In this document: in pieces, positions 6,764 through 10,180 of the stretch | Position numbering within the stretch: the stretch's first letter is position 1 | Layout of the letters: the number at the start of each line of letters is the position of its first letter | Source: Desulfatirhabdium butyrativorans | GTDB taxonomy: Bacteria; Desulfobacterota; Desulfobacteria; Desulfobacterales; JAIFKL01 | Assembly (NCBI GenBank): GCA_022736535.1 | Contig: DZCT01000172.1 | Location: 1 to 10,180, forward strand | Length of the DNA stretch: 10,180 nucleotides | Direction of reading: 5' to 3' | The notes under the pieces: generated by a model | Told to the model about the DNA's origin: nothing | Database searches by the model: none | Seen by the model: the letters and a program-made list of their open reading frames with translations, nothing else | Translations under genes and position numbers: made by a program

Positions 6764-6805
6764 AGCTCATTTTACAAAGTCTTTTCATTATCTGTATGTT
6801 CTGCA

Positions 6806-8170
6806 TCATTTTTCAAAAACATTCTCCTGAGGGACATCCGGTAAGTCCGTGTCCGTCGCACCGGAGATTTCTGCTCTCCCGGACAAAGGCGGATGTCCCG
6901 TCCGGGATTTTTCCGCACGGGTCCGTTTTGAAAATCCTGAGTGCCGGTTTCTGACAGCCTCGAGAATTTCTGCGGCTTTTTCCTCCGAAACGCCTCTGAC
7001 CTGAATCAGGTCTGCTACAGAAGCTTTTCGGAGTTCGTCTGCTGAAAAAAAGCCTTTTTCATACAGGGCGTCTGCCAGACCGGTCCCCACGCAGGGGAGC
7101 GCCACTAAAGATTCATAAGCCTGCTGCATGTCTTTGCTGTATTGCGTTTCACTTTTCACATCCAATCGCCAGCGGGTCAGTTTGGACGCCAGCCGGACAT
7201 TCTGGCCGCCTTTTCCGATAGCCAGCGAAAGGGAGTCATCCGGCACAATCACTTCCATGGAACGGTTGGATTCATCAATAATCACTCTGGAAATGACCGC
7301 CGGCGCCAGCGCGTTGCAGACAAATTTTGCAGGATCAACATGCCAGGGAATAATGTCTATTTTTTCACCTCTGAGTTCCTGAACCACACTCTGGACCCGT
7401 GAACCTTTCATGCCGACACAGGCGCCCACCGGGTCTATGTCCGAATCATTGGAGGATACGGCAAATTTTGCCCGGATCCCCGGCTCACGCGCCGCGCCGG
7501 TGATTGTTACAATTCCCTCATTGATTTCCGGCACTTCTGTTTTGAAAAGACAGATCAGAAAATTCGGATGGGTTCTGGAAAGAATGATCTGAGGTCCCCG
7601 GCTGTCGTGAAGAACGTCCATGATATAAGCGCGTATGCGGTCGCCGCGGCGATAGGTTTCTCCGGGCACCTGTTCCCGGTCCGGCAGAATGCCTTCTGTA
7701 TGACCGAGATTGACAATCAGACTGCCCCGCTCGACCCGCTGAACAATTCCGTTGATGATTTCGCCTTTGCGTTCAATGTAGCCGGTATAAACGGCATCCC
7801 GTTCAGCATCTTTCATTTTCTGAATAATCACCTGCTTGGCGGACTGTGCGGCAATTCTGCCGAAGGCGCCGGCGTCCGTTTTTATACCGAGACTGTCGCC
7901 GATTTCGCAATCGGGATCAAGCCTGAGCGCGTCTTTAAAACTGATCTGAACTTCCGGTTCGGTAATATCTTCCGCCACTTCTCTGAATTGGAAAATATCC
8001 ATTTCTCCGGTTTCAGGATTGTATTTCACTTCGATCTCTATTTTGTTGCCGAATTTTTTTTTGGCGGCAGATTTCACAGCCTCTTCAACGGCTTTTACAA
8101 GAATGTCAGGATCAATGCCCCTGTCCCGACTCACCTGTTCAATCACACGCTTTATGTCTGGTATAACCAT
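6806..8170 (-). CDS. nusA: Transcription termination/antitermination factor NusA
   Basis: NusA binds RNA polymerase and nascent RNA and modulates pausing, intrinsic termination and rRNA antitermination. From the ATG at 8168-8170 the product has 454 residues. The N-terminal polymerase-binding domain covers about 1-125 (VIPDIKRVIEQVSRDRGID). An S1 domain follows at about 133-200 (GIVQRVERGSLIVNLG, ending IILSRTHPNFL). KH1 contains PVGACVGMKGSRV (247-259) and KH2 contains LAIGKGGQNVRLASKLT (316-332). One helix-hairpin-helix repeat lies at about 353-405. The C-terminal tail of about 50 residues is polar. This start has GGAG seven bases upstream; an earlier in-frame ATG at 8219-8221 lies in the palindrome without a ribosome site. 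The gene is 54 nt from rimP. Confidence 0.97.
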   Translation of the reverse strand: MVIPDIKRVIEQVSRDRGIDPDILVKAVEEAVKSAAKKKFGNKIEIEVKYNPETGEMDIFQFREVAEDITEPEVQISFKDALRLDPDCEIGDSLGIKTDAGAFGRIAAQSAKQVIIQKMKDAERDAVYTGYIERKGEIINGIVQRVERGSLIVNLGHTEGILPDREQVPGETYRRGDRIRAYIMDVLHDSRGPQIILSRTHPNFLICLFKTEVPEINEGIVTITGAAREPGIRAKFAVSSNDSDIDPVGACVGMKGSRVQSVVQELRGEKIDIIPWHVDPAKFVCNALAPAVISRVIIDESNRSMEVIVPDDSLSLAIGKGGQNVRLASKLTRWRLDVKSETQYSKDMQQAYESLVALPCVGTGLADALYEKGFFSADELRKASVADLIQVRGVSEEKAAEILEAVRNRHSGFSKRTRAEKSRTGHPPLSGRAEISGATDTDLPDVPQENVFEK

Positions 8171-8177
8171 CCGTTTT

Positions 8178-8181
8178 CTCC
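8178..8181 (-). promoter_or_regulatory. Shine-Dalgarno of nusA
   Basis: On the minus strand GGAG (8181-8178) is seven bases before the ATG at 8170. It lies just outside the large palindrome at 8191-8234, so folding of that hairpin would leave the site free. This supports the shorter NusA start. Confidence 0.75.
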
Positions 8182-8183
8182 AT

Positions 8184-8234
8184 TGAGAATTGAGAATTGA
8201 GAATTGAGAAATATTTCTCAATTCTCAATTCTCA
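8184..8234. repeat. Heptad-repeat perfect palindrome overlapping rimP 3' end
   Basis: Positions 8191-8234 are a perfect 44-nt palindrome (22 bases per arm, no unpaired centre) built from repeats of TGAGAAT and its complement. One further heptad extends the left side to 8184. The rimP stop codon (8225-8227) and its last two or three sense codons are inside the right arm. On the minus-strand mRNA a very stable hairpin would form between rimP and the nusA ribosome site. The heptad AATTGAG fits the same degenerate unit as the tracts at 294-321 and 3144-3209. Confidence 0.95.
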
Positions 8235-8848
8235 CTTACAAGCCTTGCCCGGCGAATTTCCTGAAAAGGAATTGAAAGGGTCTGATGACCGGTCTGAATT
8301 TCCACGGACTCTCCTGATACGGCTGACAGGATTCCCTGAATTGAAACCGATACGGTCTTTGTTTTCTGCCCTTCCGAATGCTGTCTGCGGATTCTGATCT
8401 TTATCTTTCTTCCCCGGAATTTTTCAAAGTCCGCTTTTTTTTCTACGGGGCGGTCCGACCCGGGCGAAGTGACTTCCAAACTGTAAGGACCGATATTTTC
8501 TATATCCGGGTCTGTGCTGACATCCAGCATATCCCCCACCTGCCGGCTGATATACGCGCAGTCGGAAAGCCTGACGCCGCCGGGCTTGTCTATATAGAGT
8601 CTCAGCACCCTGCCTCTTGCTTCCCGCTGATATTCCACACAGACCAATTCCATTCCTTCGGATTCGCAGAGGGCTTCTGTCACATTCCGAATGGCGGCGG
8701 CAATTTTTTTATCCCGTTCTTCTCCCGAATCTCCTGCCGAAGCTGAGACGGACCCGGATGCCTTGCTGACAGGTTCTGTGCGTTCCTTCTTCCGATGCTT
8801 CTTCCTGTCTGCCGAATGTTTTCGCCCTGCCAAAGCGTCATTTTTCAT
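8225..8848 (-). CDS. rimP: Ribosome maturation factor RimP
   Basis: RimP binds the free 30S subunit and is needed for assembly of the head region around S12 and S19. The product has 207 residues, longer than the usual roughly 150. The family core starts near residue 45 (DKKIAAAIRNVTEALCESEGMELVCVEY) and includes VLRLYIDKPGGVRLSDC (82-98) and IGPYSLEVTSPGSDRPV (120-136), both typical. The first 44 residues are Lys/Arg/Ser-rich low complexity (GRKHSADRKKHRKKER). The ATG at 8846-8848 is the only ATG before the core, but GGAG lies 15 bases upstream, so the start is less certain; a TTG at codon 6 is an alternative. The C-terminus ends inside a heptad palindrome. It heads the nusA-infB cluster. Confidence 0.93.
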   Translation of the reverse strand: MKNDALAGRKHSADRKKHRKKERTEPVSKASGSVSASAGDSGEERDKKIAAAIRNVTEALCESEGMELVCVEYQREARGRVLRLYIDKPGGVRLSDCAYISRQVGDMLDVSTDPDIENIGPYSLEVTSPGSDRPVEKKADFEKFRGRKIKIRIRRQHSEGQKTKTVSVSIQGILSAVSGESVEIQTGHQTLSIPFQEIRRARLVSEN

Positions 8849-8913
8849 AAAGCACGTTTTGAACTCCGCAATGCCGAAGCTGACCCTGATTGTCCGTGAC
8901 AGGAGTTAGCCGT

Positions 8914-8969
8914 CGGCTCGGAGCCGGAGCGTAAGCGACAGTACCGCCCGCTCCCGGCTCGGATTTTTT
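8914..8969. repeat. GC-rich, mutually exclusive hairpins in rimP leader
   Basis: GAGCCGGAGCG (8921-8931) pairs with CGCT and CCGGCTC (8949-8960, one bulged C at 8953). On the plus strand T6 follows at 8964-8969, so this has the form of a plus-strand intrinsic terminator. CGGCTC (8914-8919) can instead pair with GAGCCG (8921-8926), excluding the first stem. No plus-strand gene reads into it. On the minus strand it sits in the rimP 5' leader and could act as a switch or simply be a repeat. No rimP promoter was recognised with confidence in 8849-9112. Confidence 0.55.
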
Positions 8970-8990
8970 CATGCAACTGCGCAACCCCTG

Positions 8991-9035
8991 TGTGAATCAA
9001 ACGAATGTGATTCAAACGAATGTGATTCAAACGCA
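8991..9035. repeat. 15-nt tandem repeat, three copies
   Basis: Three 15-nt units of TGTGATTCAAACGAA lie head to tail at 8991-9005, 9006-9020 and 9021-9035, differing by one base in the first and one in the last. They are upstream of rimP, between the operon terminator at 9113-9142 and the GC-rich hairpins. Regular 15-nt spacing would place copies about one and a half helical turns apart. Protein-binding sites and slippage products are both possible. Confidence 0.85.
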
Positions 9036-9112
9036 ACAGTCCGGAAAAGCAGGAAACAAGCATTGGTTTCCGTGTCTTTCCGATCTTCCGTTTTTTCGTG
9101 TTTCAGTTTCCA

Positions 9113-9142
9113 TAAAAAACAAAAAACGGGCTTGTCGCCCGT
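9113..9142 (-). terminator. Rho-independent terminator downstream of tRNA-Gly
   Basis: On the minus strand the stem ACGGGC (9142-9137) and GCCCGT (9131-9126) closes a 5-nt loop and is followed by TTTTTT, G, TTTTTT (down to 9113), a textbook intrinsic terminator. It lies 153 nt after the encoded CCA end of the tRNA and before rimP. It therefore separates tRNA transcription from the rimP operon. The 9143-9295 spacer shows no gene. Confidence 0.85.
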
Positions 9143-9295
9143 TGGTGTAAACCTCTTGCCGTGGATTCAGAGACTTTATCTGTTCATGAAAAAAATAACC
9201 ATAAGAAAATAATTCCCAACCACATTCTGCCCTTCATCGCCCACAAGGTTTACCCTTCCATTATCTTTGCACATCAAAAAGGCGGCTCTTTTTTA

Positions 9296-9371
9296 TGGAG
9301 CGGGCAACGAGATTCGAACTCGCGACACCAAGCTTGGGAAGCTTGTACTCTACCAACTGAGCTATGCCCGC
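9296..9371 (-). tRNA. tRNA-Gly (anticodon CCC)
   Basis: Read on the minus strand, the acceptor arm GCGGGCA pairs with TGCCCGC. The D arm is GCTC-AGTTGGTA-GAGT. The anticodon stem CAAGC/GCTTG closes the loop TTCCCAA, placing CCC at 34-36. The T arm is GCGAG-TTCGAAT-CTCGT. The discriminator is T73 and CCA is encoded (9298-9296), for 76 nt in all. G1-C72, C2-G71, G3-C70, U73 and C35-C36 agree with glycine identity. It decodes GGG codons. It lies upstream of rimP on the same strand but is followed by its own terminator. Confidence 0.96.
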
Positions 9372-9388
9372 CCACCAAAAATAGAATG

Positions 9389-9417
9389 ATGGTAATATAA
9401 AAAACTTTTCTTGTCAA
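9389..9417 (-). promoter_or_regulatory. Probable sigma70 promoter of tRNA-Gly
   Basis: On the minus strand a perfect TTGACA (9417-9412) is followed after 17 bases by TACCAT (9394-9389), four of six matches to TATAAT. Transcription would start near 9382, about ten bases before the mature tRNA 5' end at 9371. This is a normal layout for a tRNA gene. An AT-rich alternative -10 closer to the -35 is possible but badly spaced. Confidence 0.7.
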
Positions 9418-9516
9418 TACATTTTAATTGCAAACAGACTGATCTTACTGCGGAGGCTGATAACATCGCCTGATAACAGATGAAATAAATATAGATTTCT
9501 GTTATAAAAAAGTCAA

Positions 9517-9543
9517 GGTTTTTTCCAGCAATTCTGATTTTGA
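9517..9543. repeat. Half copy of the AGCAATTCTCATTTT element
   Basis: GGTTTTTTCC followed by AGCAATTCTGATTTTGA at 9517-9543 matches the right half of the palindrome at 9652-9676 except for one extra C and one substitution. The left arm is missing. This indicates the same element family in a decayed form. Confidence 0.75.
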
Positions 9544-9544
9544 C

Positions 9545-9584
9545 GTAAAGCGGGTCTGTCTGTTTTCAGCCCGGGCCGCTTTGC
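9545..9584. repeat. Hairpin element, inverted copy of the infB-DUF503 repeat
   Basis: GTAAAGCGG (9545-9553) pairs with CCGCTTTGC (9576-9584), with one G-T pair. Read on the minus strand, the element matches 3625-3660 at 31 of 36 positions, sharing the AAAGCGGCCC and GGCTGAAAA blocks. It is therefore a third copy of the unit duplicated at 3552-3581 and 3621-3651, in opposite orientation. Confidence 0.8.
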
Positions 9585-9635
9585 ATAAAGGGAAATTCCG
9601 GCTGTTTCCGCAGACAGTGTCCGACGCAGTTTTTC

Positions 9636-9675
9636 AAAATGAGAATTGCTGGGTTTTTTCAGCAATTCTCATTTT
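9636..9675. repeat. Perfect 16-bp palindrome with T-rich loop
   Basis: AAAATGAGAATTGCTG (9636-9651) is exactly complementary to CAGCAATTCTCATTTT (9660-9675) around the loop GGTTTTTT. The arms end in A4/T4, so either strand shows a stem followed by a few T residues. It could terminate weakly in both directions. A half-copy at 9517-9543 argues for a mobile or dispersed palindrome. Confidence 0.9.
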
Positions 9676-9684
9676 GCCCCCTCT

Positions 9685-9719
9685 GAAGATTTGCCCGCTT
9701 TTGAAAAGTTGTCAAATCT
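9685..9719. repeat. Intergenic copy of the truB palindromic element
   Basis: This 35-nt stretch starts GAAGATTTG and ends AAAGTTGTCAAATCT, both identical to 944-952 and 964-978 in truB. Total identity is 29 of 35 with no gap. The left arm has changed, so only the outer AGATTTG/CAAATCT bases (9687-9693, 9713-9719) still pair. It is probably a decayed intergenic copy. Confidence 0.85.
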
Positions 9720-9750
9720 GCTGGCGGAGGCAGGCTGTTTTATAAAAAAT

Positions 9751-9773
9751 GAGATTCTCCGCTCGGAATGACA
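9751..9773. repeat. Right-half copy of the CATTCCGA palindrome
   Basis: GAGATTCTCCGCTCGGAATG at 9751-9770, followed by ACA, matches the right arm of the palindrome at 156-183 with a short internal deletion. The left arm is absent. The same element family is therefore present at both ends of this 10-kb window. Confidence 0.75.
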
Positions 9774-9838
9774 CCCTGCAATCACCTCTTCTGCACCATT
9801 ACCCCCACAGGATATACTACCAATTCGCTGTCAAAATT

Positions 9839-9904
9839 AACAGGGATGAACAGAATTTACAGGATAACTATTTTGAAATACAGTATATAATGTTCATCTC
9901 TGTT
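9839..9904. repeat. 14-bp inverted repeat around AACAGGGATGAACA
   Basis: AACAGGGATGAACA (9839-9852) and TGTTCATCTCTGTT (9891-9904) are inverted with 13 of 14 positions paired and a 38-nt interior. The sequence AACAGGGATGAACAG followed by ATTTACAGGAT is a string I recall as a common intergenic repeat in environmental genomes. No gene is attached. Confidence 0.65.
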
Positions 9905-9940
9905 GAAATTATCTGCATATTTTTAATAGAGAATTGGTAT

Positions 9941-9966
9941 AGGGTGGGCAGCTTGCTGCCCACCCT
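9941..9966. repeat. Perfect palindrome AGGGTGGGCAGC/GCTGCCCACCCT
   Basis: The 12-bp arms at 9941-9952 and 9955-9966 flank a TT loop. It is the second copy of the element at 3736-3765. It ends three bases before the first hisC-like codon, so it coincides with the hisC breakpoint. Confidence 0.9.
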
Positions 9967-9969
9967 ACG

Positions 9970-10180
9970 GACTACGGCGTGATGCCCAAGCCGTTGGCGG
10001 AACTGCTCAACCGCATCCGCCAGCCGTTTAATTCCAATTCGCTGGCGCAGGTTGTAGCGATTGCTGTATTGGATGATACGGTGTTTTTTCAGAAAACCTT
10101 GAAGACAATCCATGAAGAGCTTGATTTTCTTCAGAAAGAATTGGACAGGCTCGGCGTCCGTCATTTTCCGACGCAGGCGA
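9970..10180 (+). pseudogene. hisC: 5'-truncated histidinol-phosphate aminotransferase fragment
   Basis: HisC is a PLP-dependent fold-type I aminotransferase that makes histidinol phosphate in histidine biosynthesis. From 9970 the frame reads DYGVMPKPLAELLNRIRQPF and continues NSNSLAQ, then VLDD and RHFPTQA at the window edge. This matches the HisC region after the PLP lysine block, where orthologues have GYG...LNRIRQPFNVNSLAQ. About 70 residues of the small domain are present and the frame stays open at 10180. The large domain, including the PLP lysine, is missing. The frame is closed upstream by TAG at 9940-9942, and the only ATG is at 9982 with no ribosome site. The breakpoint abuts a palindrome. 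Because the 3' end is outside the window, a misassembly or split gene cannot be excluded. Confidence 0.85.

Larger units (their letters stand above)
9420..9969. other. Gene-free interval filled with dispersed repeats
   Basis: No frame here resembles a known protein. Short frames on either strand are interrupted and follow the repeats. The interval holds at least seven repeat pieces, listed separately: a half-element at 9517-9543, a hairpin at 9545-9584, a palindrome at 9636-9675, the truB-type element at 9685-9719, a CATTCCGA half-copy at 9751-9773, a long inverted repeat at 9839-9904 and a palindrome at 9941-9966. It lies between the tRNA promoter and the broken hisC. Confidence 0.8.

Noticed and set aside
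8168..8221. Upstream ATG adding 17 residues to NusA
   Set aside because: The added segment is encoded by the heptad palindrome and has no ribosome-binding site. The ATG at 8168-8170 has GGAG at good spacing and gives the normal NusA N-terminus.
8845..9063. 72-residue minus-strand frame upstream of rimP
   Set aside because: It is made of the 15-nt tandem repeat and the GC-rich hairpins, has no ribosome site and no recognisable family.
9276..9296. Immediate terminator just after tRNA-Gly
   Set aside because: Only a 6-bp A/T-dominated stem (AAAAAG/CTTTTT) can form, too weak compared with the clear terminator at 9113-9142.
9161..9400. 79-residue plus-strand frame
   Set aside because: It runs through the antisense of tRNA-Gly; the RDSNSRHQAWEACTLPTEL string is a common false translation of tRNA genes.
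9749..9982. 77-residue plus-strand frame
   Set aside because: Its translation follows repeat elements (CATTCCGA half-copy, AACAGGGATGAACA repeat, palindrome) and has no coding character.

Overview
The window carries the translation and ribosome-maturation gene cluster of a Gram-negative bacterium, all on the minus strand. Reading 5' to 3' on that strand the order is tRNA-Gly(CCC), rimP, nusA, infB, a DUF503 (YlxP-like) gene, rbfA, a DHH-family phosphoesterase (nrnA-like), truB and rpsO. This order and the protein sequences resemble sulfate-reducing Desulfobacterota, perhaps Desulfonema-like Desulfobacteraceae. That assignment is an inference from remembered gene order and protein flavour, not from a search.

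Layout by + coordinate: 1-322 is a block of direct repeats and palindromes with no gene, lying where pnp would usually follow rpsO. 323-2713 holds rpsO, truB and nrnA. 2725-3516 holds rbfA and DUF503, separated by a heptanucleotide-repeat palindrome. 3517-3785 is a repeat-filled gap, 3786-6677 is infB, 6678-6805 is a short gap where ylxR is absent, 6806-8170 is nusA and 8225-8848 is rimP. 8849-9112 is a structured, repeat-bearing rimP leader. 9113-9142 is a terminator, 9296-9371 is tRNA-Gly, and its promoter lies at 9389-9417. 9420-9969 is a gene-free graveyard of palindromic elements. From 9970 to the window end there is a 5'-truncated hisC remnant on the plus strand.

The genes act together. 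NusA controls elongation, termination and antitermination. IF-2 loads initiator tRNA. RimP and RbfA mature the 30S subunit. TruB makes pseudouridine 55 in tRNA. NrnA removes nanoRNA and/or pAp. S15 nucleates assembly of the 30S platform. TGATG coupling between nrnA and truB, and an 11-nt gap between rbfA and nrnA, support co-transcription of at least that part.

I found no unknown protein system, defence island, CRISPR array or transposase. The unusual content is the density and behaviour of small repeats. (1) Heptanucleotide tracts fitting one degenerate purine-rich unit (A-R-K-T-R-A-R) abut the 3' ends of rpsO, DUF503 and rimP; one is a perfect 44-nt palindrome that supplies the rimP stop codon. 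(2) A 35-nt palindrome lies inside truB in frame and has a 29/35 identical relative in the intergenic region near 9700. (3) A palindromic repeat cluster in nrnA appears to add about 30 residues in the DHH domain. (4) Several palindrome families recur at both ends of the window, and one sits exactly at the breakpoint of the truncated hisC.
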